NCBI GenBank assembly: GCA_945948915.1
Contig: CAMFCQ010000012.1
Span: forward strand, 1-46,324
Reading direction: 5' to 3'
Origin: an uncultured Clostridia bacterium
Lineage (GTDB): Bacteria; Bacillota; Clostridia; Christensenellales; Aristaeellaceae
Length of the DNA stretch: 46,324 nucleotides
In this document: in pieces, positions 14,411 to 21,305 of the stretch
How positions within the stretch are numbered: the first letter of the stretch is position 1
Layout: each line of letters begins with the position of its first letter
Made by a program: the position numbers and the translations under genes
Notes under the pieces: generated by a model
What the model was told of the DNA's origin: nothing
The model's database searches: none
What the model saw: the letters and a program-made list of their open reading frames with translations, nothing else

Positions 14411-15880
14411 TTGGGGAAAGATGAACGTGAACGTCGTGCCCTCGCCCTCGTGGCTCTCCACGCGGATGGCGACGCCGTGGCGGCGCGCAATCTCCTGCGC
14501 GATAGCCAGACCCAGACCGGTGTTCTTGTGCGAGACATCGTGCTTGTGGTGGAAGCGGTCGAAGATGTGATCGATCTCCCCGGGCGGGATGCCGATGCCT
14601 TCGTCGGCGATGATGACCGTCGGCTCGTCCTCCTTTAGGGTCAGCCGCACATGACGCCCCGCCGGGGTGAACTTGACCGCGTTGTCGATAACGGCCAGCA
14701 GCATCTGGCGCAGGCGGGTGTAATCGCCCTGCAGGATGAACCGGGCAGACGGTTCCTCGCAGGCAAAGAGCACGCCCTTGCGCTCGCACAGGGCGCTGGC
14801 GCTCATGGCGACATCGCCCAGCAGCTCGGTCAGGTCAAATTCGCTGGTGTTGAGCGAGAAGTCCACGCTCTGCAGGCGGGAGAGCTCCAGCAGATCCTGA
14901 ATCAGGCGCTGAAGCCAGCGGGTTTCGGAGAGCATCTGCGCGTAATAGGCGCGGATGTTGTCCTCGCCGCGCACGACGCCGTCGTTGAGCGCCTCCAGAG
15001 AGCCGCGGATGACCGTGACGGGCGTCTTCAGCTCGTGAGAGATGTTGGAGAAGAACGTCTGCTGCTGGATGCGCAGCTGCTCGTCGTGCGCGCGGGCAGC
15101 CTCCAGACGCTCGGCGAGGATGTCCATCGAGTGCGCCAGCGAGCCGAACTCGTCGTCCCGCTGCATCCCGGTGCGCGTTTCATAGGCGCCGCCCGCCAGC
15201 GCCAGGGCGACCTTGCGCAGCGAGGAGATCGGCCGCGTGAACATGCGGGAAAAGAAGAAGGCCAGCAGCACGGCCAGCGGGAAGGAGAACATCAGGCTGT
15301 TGAGCAGGATGGCGGTGCTGGATACCTGCGAGTAGCCCTTCTCGCGCAGCGTCGAGGTGAGCAGCACGACGCCCAGCACGCGGCTCTGCGCGTTCATGAC
15401 GGGCATGCTGGTCGTCAGATAGATCGTCTCGCCGACCCTGGCCTGGATAAAGGGTGTCTTGCCCATGAAGCCCAGCGCGATGCACTGCTCCAGATAGCTG
15501 GGCAGCAGCGGGTTTTGTATGGTCTGCACCACGCCGCTGAAATAGCCGGTGACGTTGTGGCTGGTGTCCACGATGTATACCGTGCTGCCCGTCAGCTGCT
15601 CGATGAATGCCAGGTACGGCGCAAGGGACTCGCCGCCGACATTCAGGCGCGTCTCGTCAAGGCCGTCGTAGGCCGACGGCGCAATCCATTCGGACAGGCT
15701 CTGCGCGATGGCATAGGCGTCGCGCTGCATCGATTCGCTGTAATGGGCGATCGACTGGCGGCGCAGCAGGCCGTTGTACAGGAGGCCGGAGACGAGCGTG
15801 AAGAGGATCAGCAGGACGGCAAACAGGCGCATCAGCCGCCAGGAGATCGAGCGGAACGGCCGCCAGCGGTGCGCACTCAT
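14405..15880 (-). CDS. Sensor histidine kinase of a two-component system
   Basis: This 491-residue inner-membrane sensor has TM1 about 17-36, an extracytoplasmic sensor domain about 40-190 and TM2 about 190-212. Then come a HAMP region (TRPISSLRKV), a HisKA dimerisation domain with phospho-acceptor His282 in NISHELKTP, and a HATPase_c domain (N box DNAVKF, G1 DEGIGIP, F box IFDRFHH, G2 NTGLGLAIA). Its first codon overlaps the response regulator's stop (ATGA), so the pair is translationally coupled. The signal sensed is unknown. The divergent FMN-binding exported protein is a candidate target (inference). Confidence 0.95.
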   Translation of the reverse strand: MSAHRWRPFRSISWRLMRLFAVLLILFTLVSGLLYNGLLRRQSIAHYSESMQRDAYAIAQSLSEWIAPSAYDGLDETRLNVGGESLAPYLAFIEQLTGSTVYIVDTSHNVTGYFSGVVQTIQNPLLPSYLEQCIALGFMGKTPFIQARVGETIYLTTSMPVMNAQSRVLGVVLLTSTLREKGYSQVSSTAILLNSLMFSFPLAVLLAFFFSRMFTRPISSLRKVALALAGGAYETRTGMQRDDEFGSLAHSMDILAERLEAARAHDEQLRIQQQTFFSNISHELKTPVTVIRGSLEALNDGVVRGEDNIRAYYAQMLSETRWLQRLIQDLLELSRLQSVDFSLNTSEFDLTELLGDVAMSASALCERKGVLFACEEPSARFILQGDYTRLRQMLLAVIDNAVKFTPAGRHVRLTLKEDEPTVIIADEGIGIPPGEIDHIFDRFHHKHDVSHKNTGLGLAIAQEIARRHGVAIRVESHEGEGTTFTFIFPQK

Positions 15881-16560
15881 GGCAGATTCCTCTCAAACTT
15901 ATAGCCCGTGCCCCAGACGGTGGCGATGGTGAAAAAGTCGTGCGGATAGGCGTCCAGCTTCTGGCGCAGGCGCTTGATGTGGGAATCGACCGCGCGGTAA
16001 TTGCCCGCGTGCTCGTAGCCCCATACGATGGTCAGCAGGTTGTCCCGCGTGAAGACGCGGCCCGGCGAGGCGGCGAGCGTGTAAAGCAGCTCGACCTCCT
16101 TGCGCGTGAGGCTGAGCCTGTGGCCGTCCAGCGTCACGCTCAGAGACGGCAGATGGATGGACAGACTGCCGATGACCAGCGTCTCATTGCCGCTCTGCGC
16201 GGGCATGCGGCGCATGATGGCGCGGATGTGCGCCATGACCACGCTGGGGGAGAAGGGCTTGACGATGTAGTCGTCCGCGCCGATGTCCAGACCCAGAATG
16301 CGGTCCGCGTCCTCGTCCCTTGCGGTGATCATCAGGATGGGCACCTGCGAGACGCTGCGGATGCGCCGGCAGACCTCCAGACCGTCGATGCCGGGCAGCA
16401 TGATGTCCAGCAGGATCAGCGAGGGGGAGGCCGCGTCAAACAGGGACAGCGCCTCCTCGCCGGAGACGGCGGTCAGGTAGGGCCAGCCCTCTGCGCGGAT
16501 GTACTGGGTGAGGATTTCAAGAATTTGTTCGTTGTCGTCAACGATGAGAATGGGGTTCAA
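15877..16560 (-). CDS. OmpR/PhoB-family response regulator
   Basis: The 227-residue regulator has a receiver domain (acidic D8/D9, phospho-acceptor D52 in LILLDIMLP, Lys of YIVKPF) and a C-terminal winged-helix DNA-binding domain (SLTRKEVELLYTLA, AVDSHIKRLRQKL). The start is a TTG at 16560: GGAGGG lies 7 nt upstream, and this gives the normal family length with the receiver beginning at residue 3. No ATG fits. The cognate kinase follows with a 4-nt overlap. Confidence 0.94.
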   Translation of the reverse strand: MNPILIVDDNEQILEILTQYIRAEGWPYLTAVSGEEALSLFDAASPSLILLDIMLPGIDGLEVCRRIRSVSQVPILMITARDEDADRILGLDIGADDYIVKPFSPSVVMAHIRAIMRRMPAQSGNETLVIGSLSIHLPSLSVTLDGHRLSLTRKEVELLYTLAASPGRVFTRDNLLTIVWGYEHAGNYRAVDSHIKRLRQKLDAYPHDFFTIATVWGTGYKFERNLP

Positions 16561-16650
16561 GCGGAATCCCTCCGGTGAATTTTGCCGATGAGGAAACAGC
16601 GTCCGGATGCGCAAAACGGGCAAACGGGCTGTTGAATGCAGACGGTTTTT

Positions 16651-16679
16651 ATTGTAGAATGTTTTCAGCTCCTTGTCAA
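16651..16679 (-). promoter_or_regulatory. Sigma-A promoter of the two-component operon
   Basis: Minus-strand TTGACA (16674-16679), 17-bp spacer and TACAAT (16651-16656). It lies within the intergenic region shared with the divergent FMN-binding gene. Confidence 0.75.
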
Positions 16680-16711
16680 TTTGGCGGAGGAAATTCGGGA
16701 GGTCTGGTTTG

Positions 16712-17518
16712 ATGAAACGGCTTACTGTGATTCTGGCGGCGTGGCTGCTCGGCGCGGCGTGCGCGCTGGCCGATGCCGCGGCGTATCCGGACGGCATCTA
16801 TCGCGGCTTTTACTACGACGGCGGCATCGAGCAGATCGCCATCCAGTTCGAGCTGCGCGGCGGCGTGTTTGACTCCATCGTCTACCGCGGCGTGAAGTAC
16901 AAGGACGGCGACTACATGATCGAGGACGCGAGCGACGCGCAGAAGGCGACGCTGCGCCAGTATCAGCAGCTGGCGGACTACCTGATCGGCAAGGGCGTGG
17001 AGGCGATTGACGACCTGTACAGCCCGTATGACATCGTGGACGACGTGGACGCGGTGACGACGGCGACCATGCAGTCCTCCAAACTGATCTCCGCGCTGTG
17101 GGACGGCCTCAACCGCAGGCCGTACAAACTGGTGGACACCACCAAGCTGCCGATGGCGGAGTCCTACGCGGACGGCACCTACCGCGGCGCCTACATGGAG
17201 GACGGCGGCGAGCAGGTGGCGCTCGAGTTCACCGTCCGGGACAACCGCTTCACGCAGATTGCCTACCGGACGCTGCAGTACCGGGGCGAGGACTATCTTG
17301 CGCCGGACGCGCCGGAGCCCATGCAGCGCATCGCCGGTCAGTTTCAGGCGCTGATTGATTACCTGGTGGGCAAGGACATCGCCGGCGTGAACGACCTGTA
17401 TCGGCCGGGCGAGATCGTGCCGGACGTGGACGGCTTCTCCGGCGCGACCATCCGCGCGCCCAAGGTCATCTCCGCCATCTGGGACGGCCTGGGCCGCCAC
17501 GCGTACCGGCTGGATTGA
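16712..17518 (+). CDS. Exported tandem FMN-binding-domain protein
   Basis: The 268-residue protein starts at 16712 (GGGAGGT upstream) with a signal peptide (MKRLTVILAAWLLGAACALADA). It has two repeated domains of about 120 residues, each opening with a YADGTYRG-type strand and closing with a flavin-binding-type motif. Domain 1 ends DAVTTAT (116-119 TTAT, degenerate) and domain 2 ends DGFSGAT (SGAT 243-246), the form used for covalent FMN attachment through Thr by ApbE. Only domain 2 is therefore likely flavinylated. Such proteins act in extracytoplasmic electron transfer. No apbE gene is present in the window. It is divergent from the two-component operon. Confidence 0.8.
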   Translation: MKRLTVILAAWLLGAACALADAAAYPDGIYRGFYYDGGIEQIAIQFELRGGVFDSIVYRGVKYKDGDYMIEDASDAQKATLRQYQQLADYLIGKGVEAIDDLYSPYDIVDDVDAVTTATMQSSKLISALWDGLNRRPYKLVDTTKLPMAESYADGTYRGAYMEDGGEQVALEFTVRDNRFTQIAYRTLQYRGEDYLAPDAPEPMQRIAGQFQALIDYLVGKDIAGVNDLYRPGEIVPDVDGFSGATIRAPKVISAIWDGLGRHAYRLD

Positions 17519-17531
17519 CAAGTTCATCACA

Positions 17532-17567
17532 CAATTCCCCGGCTGACCGGGGAATTTTTTCTTTTTG
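17532..17567 (+). terminator. Strong intrinsic terminator
   Basis: AATTCCCCGG-CTGA-CCGGGGAATT is a perfect stem followed by TTTTCTTTTT, ending the FMN-binding gene transcript. Confidence 0.88.
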
Positions 17568-17575
17568 GTGGAAAA

Positions 17576-17618
17576 ATTCGCAAAAAGCCACACATTTGCC
17601 ATAAATGGCCGATATAAT
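17576..17618 (+). promoter_or_regulatory. Conserved upstream block and promoter, copy 1
   Basis: A 32-bp block beginning TTCGCAAAAAGCCA at about 17576 and containing ATTTGCCA matches a block upstream of the next gene (about 18297) at roughly 25 of 32 positions. TATAAT at 17613-17618 is the likely -10 box. The shared block suggests a common operator, or duplication of gene plus promoter. Confidence 0.5.
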
Positions 17619-17682
17619 GGCTTTCAAAGAAGGTCTCCGAAGGGCGGAGACCGGGAAAACCGAGAGAAGAAGGAGAAAAACA

Positions 17683-18189
17683 ATGAAAAAGATTCTGCTT
17701 GTCGCGCTTGCGCTGCTCGTGCTCACCATGTCTGTTGCCGCCGCTGAGGGCGAGGTCAAGATCGGCCAGGTTCAGTATGCTGCGCACGGCACCAAGTGCT
17801 TCGCCGTGCTGACCGTCGCGATGCAGGGCGATGTGATCGCCGATGCGTACATCGACGAGTATCAGTTCATGGCGACCGGCTCCGTCGGCGTGCCCAACAG
17901 CGAGGCGGACTTCGGCGCTTCCTTCCCGGAGGGCAAGGTGCTGGCTTCCAAGAAGGTCAACGCTGCCGCGTACTCTGAGAACATGAAGAAAGCCGGTTCT
18001 ACCGTCGATCTGGCGACCAACTACGCCGCCATCGAGGACTATGTGACCGGTAAGACCGTGGCTGAGGTGGAAGCGGCTTTCGCCGGCAAGACCGCTGAGG
18101 AAGCGGTTGACGTCGTTTCCGGCTGCACTCTGGTGGACACGCTGGGCTACGTGAACGGCCTGATCGAGGCGGCCAAGAGCGTGAAGTAA
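17683..18189 (+). CDS. Small exported protein with FMN-binding-like C-terminus, copy 1
   Basis: The 168-residue protein begins at 17683 (AAGGAG upstream) with a signal peptide (MKKILLVALALLVLTMSVAAAEG). The remainder has alternating strands and a C-terminal VSGCTLVDTLGYVNGLIEAA that resembles the end of FMN-binding domains, with Cys in place of Ala in the SGAT motif (SGCT 146-149). It is paralogous to the next gene. Likely extracytoplasmic. Whether it carries flavin is unknown; the Cys could instead be a redox, lipid or metal site. Confidence 0.65.
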   Translation: MKKILLVALALLVLTMSVAAAEGEVKIGQVQYAAHGTKCFAVLTVAMQGDVIADAYIDEYQFMATGSVGVPNSEADFGASFPEGKVLASKKVNAAAYSENMKKAGSTVDLATNYAAIEDYVTGKTVAEVEAAFAGKTAEEAVDVVSGCTLVDTLGYVNGLIEAAKSVK

Positions 18190-18208
18190 TCGCACTAAAA
18201 GAAGGTAA

Positions 18209-18256
18209 AAACAGGAGAATTTCCGTATGTTTCGGAGATTCTCCTGTTTTATATTC
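18209..18256 (+). terminator. Intrinsic terminator
   Basis: ACAGGAGAATTTCCG and CGGAGATTCTCCTGT form a long stem followed by TTTTATATT. Confidence 0.85.
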
Positions 18257-18296
18257 ATAACAGATTGAATGCTAAAGTGAAAAATCAGAAAAATTC

Positions 18297-18340
18297 GAGA
18301 AAAGCCATCAATTTGCCACATATGGGGTTTAGCCTATCAT
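18297..18340 (+). promoter_or_regulatory. Conserved upstream block and promoter, copy 2
   Basis: The block matching 17576 onward begins TTCGAGAAAAGCCA at about 18297. TTGCCA within it followed by a 16-bp spacer and TATCAT gives a plausible sigma-A promoter for the gene at 18398. Confidence 0.5.
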
Positions 18341-18397
18341 TCAACCGGGAAGTGCCGGAAGGCACCGACCAAATCTATTTTAAAGGAGAATCACACC

Positions 18398-18910
18398 ATG
18401 AAGAAGATCCTGACTGTTGTGATGCTCACTGCCCTGATGCTCGCGCTGGCGACCTCTGCGCTCGCCGCGACCGGCCTGGGCTCCGTGACCTCCGTGTCCG
18501 TGACCGCCGCCACCGCCGAGAAGGCCGGCTCCGTGTCTGCTTACACCACCATGTGTGCCGTGACGCTCGATGACGAGGGCAAGATCGTGGGCTGCCAGTT
18601 CGATGCCGTGCAGCCGAAGGGCACGTTTGACACGACCGGCGCTGCTGGCGAGTTCAACGCCGCGCCGCAGACCAAGAACGAGCTGGGCGCGGGCTACGGC
18701 ATGGCCGTGGCTTCCCCGATCGGCAAGGATTGGTTCGAGCAGGCGGACGCGCTGGCGACCTGGTGCATCGGCAAGACTGTCGAGGAAGTGCTCGGCATGC
18801 AGACCCTCGAGAGCGGCGCGCCGGACGAGGCCGACCTGAAGACCGGCTGCACCATTGGCGTGGGCGACTTCCTCAAGGCGCTGGAGAAGGCTGCGGCTGC
18901 CGCAAAGTAA
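18398..18910 (+). CDS. Small exported protein with FMN-binding-like C-terminus, copy 2
   Basis: The 170-residue protein starts at 18398 (AAAGGAG upstream) with a signal peptide (MKKILTVVMLTALMLALATSALA). The mature part has a strand pair (CAVTLDDEGKIVGCQFDAVQ) typical of FMN-binding-like domains and ends KTGCTIGVGDFLKALEKAA, with TGCT at 149-152 at the place of SGAT. It is similar in plan to the preceding gene, from which it is separated by a terminator and its own promoter. An exported redox or sensor role is inference. Confidence 0.65.
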   Translation: MKKILTVVMLTALMLALATSALAATGLGSVTSVSVTAATAEKAGSVSAYTTMCAVTLDDEGKIVGCQFDAVQPKGTFDTTGAAGEFNAAPQTKNELGAGYGMAVASPIGKDWFEQADALATWCIGKTVEEVLGMQTLESGAPDEADLKTGCTIGVGDFLKALEKAAAAAK

Positions 18911-18935
18911 TTCTCTATTCTTCTTTCTTTGCAGA

Positions 18936-18964
18936 AGAGCTCCCCCGACGGGGAGCTCTTTTGC
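18936..18964 (+). terminator. Intrinsic terminator
   Basis: AGAGCTCCCC-CGAC-GGGGAGCTCTTTT forms a strong hairpin directly after the second small exported protein gene. The stretch from here to about 19220 holds no supported gene or motif. Confidence 0.88.
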
Positions 18965-19224
18965 ATATGACGGGAAATGCGCGAGAAGACAGGTTCTTCA
19001 CGGAAACCTGGGGGATGCAATCCCTCCACGTTCCTATATCGCGAGGCGATCAAGGAAAGCGTAGTCAGGGAGCAAAGCAATCTTCCAACGCCAGTCGATT
19101 GTCTGCACACCTGATGTGCGTGTCAAACGGATGGCTTGGATTTCGCTGTGCGGGGGCCAGGCCCTCTGCTTTCTCATGGAATTGCCGCTTTTTTCGGGAG
19201 AACAGGCGGATTTTCCCGCGGCTG

Positions 19225-19253
19225 TTGACAAATCCGCACACATTGGGTATGAT
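19225..19253 (+). promoter_or_regulatory. Sigma-A promoter of the ZTP riboswitch-channel transcript
   Basis: TTGACA (19225-19230), 17-bp spacer and TATGAT (19248-19253). Transcription would start near 19260, exactly at the aptamer's first stem. Confidence 0.85.
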
Positions 19254-19258
19254 GGACG

Positions 19259-19347
19259 CATCAACCGACTGACGGAAGTGGAATTGACCACGTGGAGGTT
19301 GAGTGAGATATGCCGACCGTCTGGGCGAACAAGTCCGGGCGGTTTTT
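19259..19347 (+). ncRNA. ZTP (pfl) riboswitch with overlapping terminator
   Basis: The features of the ZTP/ZMP aptamer appear in order. P1 is TCAACC (19261-19266) with GGTTGA (19297-19302). The first has conserved CGACUGACGGAA, the GUGGAAUUGACCAC hairpin and GUGGAGG between its arms. After a linker comes GCCGACCGUCUGGGC (about 19312-19326), which forms the pseudoknot. The same 3' segment can pair with GUCCGGGCGGU, followed by TTTTTG, forming an expression-platform terminator that ZTP binding would disrupt. ZTP accumulates when 10-formyl-tetrahydrofolate is low, so the downstream formate-type channel should be switched on under folate/formate limitation. Confidence 0.88.
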
Positions 19348-19373
19348 GTATTGCCCGTCAAGGAGGATACGCG

Positions 19374-19976
19374 ATGAAAACCTTCAAGCTCTTTCTCAGT
19401 GCACTGCTCGCCGGGATGGCCATCGGCATCGGCGGCACAGTCTTCCTCTCCGTCAACAATAGCGTCGTCGGCGCGGTGCTGTTCGCTGTCGGGCTGTACG
19501 CCATTTGCGCGCATGGACTGCACCTGTTCACCGGCAAGGTGGGCTATGTGATCGACGAGGGGCCGGCCTACATCGCCCCTCTGGCCGTCATTTGGGCGGG
19601 CAACTATGCCGGTACGGCGCTGACCGCGCTGGCCGTGCGCGCCAGCCGAATCGCGGCGATTGCGGAACGGGCATCTTCGATGTGCGCGGTCAAACTCGGC
19701 GACAGCCTGCTCAGCCTGCTGGTGCTGGCGGTTTTCTGCGGGCTGCTGATGTTCATCGCGGTGGATGGCTACAAGCGCACGAAGCATCCGCTGATTCTGT
19801 TGATGTGCGTGAGCGCGTTCATCCTCTGCGGCTTTGAACACTGCATCGCCGACATGTTTTATCTCTCGCTTGCCGGGGTGTTCACGCCCGGCGCGCTGAT
19901 GCGTCTGGCAGTGATCACGCTGGGCAACGGCATCGGCGGCGTGCTGATTCCGCTGTTGAGAAGGCTGCCGGACTGA
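19374..19976 (+). CDS. Formate/nitrite transporter (FNT) family channel, short form
   Basis: The 200-residue multi-spanning membrane protein starts at 19374 (AAGGAGG upstream). About six hydrophobic helices are visible. Family signatures include GFEHCIADMFYLSLA (compare GFEHxIANM in FNT channels) and a terminal GNGIGGVLIPLLRRL. It is shorter than the usual 260-280 residues, with short N- and C-terminal regions. FNT channels move formate, nitrite or related small anions. The ZTP riboswitch directly upstream strongly favours formate, the one-carbon precursor of 10-formyl-THF needed for purine synthesis (inference from context). Confidence 0.82.
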   Translation: MKTFKLFLSALLAGMAIGIGGTVFLSVNNSVVGAVLFAVGLYAICAHGLHLFTGKVGYVIDEGPAYIAPLAVIWAGNYAGTALTALAVRASRIAAIAERASSMCAVKLGDSLLSLLVLAVFCGLLMFIAVDGYKRTKHPLILLMCVSAFILCGFEHCIADMFYLSLAGVFTPGALMRLAVITLGNGIGGVLIPLLRRLPD

Positions 19977-20215
19977 CATTGCCCTCAGCACACGATCCAT
20001 CAGCGCGAAACGAGGAAGGGGTCTGAGCCGGCATCTCCCGGGCGGGATGAATTTCCCAACGCCGCTATCGCAAAGCGGTCAAAGAATACGCGGCAGCGCG
20101 CTCGAAAGAATGAACTGCCGGGCGCGTTCAGACCATTGATCGAGCATGTACCGGTTTCCGGAGAAATCCGCAGCGGCGACATGCGCAGCGTGAGGAGCAG
20201 ATGCAGTCTGCTTCC
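19977..20215. other. Intergenic region without recognised features
   Basis: This lies between the FNT gene and the terminator of the convergent GntR-family gene. No ORF with a ribosome binding site, tRNA or clear hairpin was seen. Confidence 0.4.
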
Positions 20216-20217
20216 GA

Positions 20218-20255
20218 AAAATAACGGCCGCCCGGAAGCTTCCGGACGGCCGCTT
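20218..20255 (-). terminator. Intrinsic terminator of the GntR-family regulator gene
   Basis: On the minus strand CGGCCGTCCGGAAGC-TTCCGGGCGGCCG is a near-perfect hairpin followed by TTATTTTT. Confidence 0.85.
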
Positions 20256-20261
20256 GGCTCT

Positions 20262-20981
20262 TCAGGCTTTTTCAGACGAGGGGGGTTCGATCGGCTCAAA
20301 ATAGCCGGCATACTTGGTGAACGCCAGCGCGCCCATGCGGCGGATGCCGCCGTACAGATGGCGGCGCATCAGTGCCTCGATGCCGTCCACACTGCGTGCG
20401 TCGATCAGGGAAAGCATCTCCGCGTGATCGCGCAGCACGTCCGGCACGTTGCCGCCCTCGATGATGTCCAGCGTGCAAAAGCGCGTGTAGCTGGACTGCG
20501 TGCTGCTCAGCCGCTCCCAGAGGAAGCGCTTGTTCGTCGCCCGGAACCAGATTTCGTGCATGGACAGATCGGTCTCGCGGAACCGGTCCACGTCAAAATG
20601 CCCGGGGTCCGTGAAGTAGGTTTGCCCAAGCGCCTCGAGCTGGGAATAGACAAAGCGTACGCGCTCTGCGTCCATCGGGGAGCAGGAGAGGATGAAGTCG
20701 CGCAGCACCATGGACTCCACCGCGACGCGCTCGTAGATGAACTGGTTGACGATGTCGTAGTCAAGCCTTGTCACGATGCTGCCCTTGCGCGGAACGATCT
20801 GCACCAGGCCGTTCTCCTGCAGGCGCTGCAGGATGCTGCGCACCGGCGTGCGGGAGAGGGAGAAGCGCTGGCACAGGTAGTGCTCGCTGAGCAGATCGCC
20901 GGGCTTATGTTCAAAGCGCAGGATTTCCTGCGTGAGCGTCTGGTAAATCCGCTCGTGGTCGGCGGTATTCTGTGCAGTCAT
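20262..20981 (-). CDS. GntR-family regulator, FadR/FCD subfamily
   Basis: The 239-residue protein starts at 20981 (GAGGAG upstream). Its N-terminal winged helix shows GDLLSEHYLCQRFSLSRTPVRSILQRLQENGLV. The helical C-terminal FCD ligand domain (about 85-225) carries candidate metal-binding residues (Asp in ETDLSMHEIW, His in LRDHAEML, His in MRRHLYGG). It is divergent from the TRAP operon and flanked by two copies of a TTGTATACAT palindrome-like site, so it is most likely the local repressor, responding to the transported acid or a metabolite of it. Confidence 0.93.
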   Translation of the reverse strand: MTAQNTADHERIYQTLTQEILRFEHKPGDLLSEHYLCQRFSLSRTPVRSILQRLQENGLVQIVPRKGSIVTRLDYDIVNQFIYERVAVESMVLRDFILSCSPMDAERVRFVYSQLEALGQTYFTDPGHFDVDRFRETDLSMHEIWFRATNKRFLWERLSSTQSSYTRFCTLDIIEGGNVPDVLRDHAEMLSLIDARSVDGIEALMRRHLYGGIRRMGALAFTKYAGYFEPIEPPSSEKA

Positions 20982-21014
20982 AAGCTCCTCATCCTTGCAG
21001 AAAGTGATAGAATC

Positions 21015-21043
21015 ATTATAAATGCAGCCAGAGGACGTGTCAA
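21015..21043 (-). promoter_or_regulatory. Sigma-A promoter of the GntR-family gene
   Basis: Minus-strand TTGACA (21038-21043), 17-bp spacer, TATAAT (21015-21020). Confidence 0.8.
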
Positions 21044-21079
21044 TACGGTTTGGGCACGAAAGACGCGAAAAATGCGAAG

Positions 21080-21091
21080 CTTGTATACATG
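21080..21091. promoter_or_regulatory. Candidate GntR/FadR-type operator O1
   Basis: CTTGTATACATG lies about 37 bp upstream of the regulator's -35 box. The same 11-bp core appears inverted at 21245-21256. The sequence is close to the TTGTATACAA type bound by many FadR-subfamily regulators. Confidence 0.6.
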
Positions 21092-21222
21092 AAGGCGGGG
21101 ACGAAGTGCACAAGAGGCGAGGAGAAACTCAGGACGATGGGGACAAATCCTCCGGAGCGCATTGTGCAAACCGGCGCGAAAGGCGGCAAAAATGTGAAAA
21201 ATCTTGTCAAAGGATATTGTAA

Positions 21223-21256
21223 TTGACTGACCGGTGTGGTAGTATATGTATACAAG
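21223..21256 (+). promoter_or_regulatory. TRAP operon promoter overlapped by operator O2
   Basis: TTGACT (21223-21228) with TATGTA (21245-21250) at 16 bp is the probable promoter. ATGTATACAAG (21246-21256), the inverse of O1, overlaps the -10 box, as expected for repression by promoter occlusion. Confidence 0.6.
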
Positions 21257-21305
21257 ATGGGGCGCCGAAGCGCGCCGACATCAATCAACAGGAGGTAACC
21301 GATTT

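Noticed and set aside
14651-15904. 417-codon plus-strand frame opposite the histidine kinase
   Set aside because: Shadow of the kinase gene, which has all catalytic motifs on the minus strand.
17596-17618. Possible alternative sigma factor (SigD-like GCCGATAT) promoter upstream of 17683
   Set aside because: GCCGATAT is present at 17608-17615 but no TAAA lies 15 bp upstream, and the paralogous promoter lacks it.
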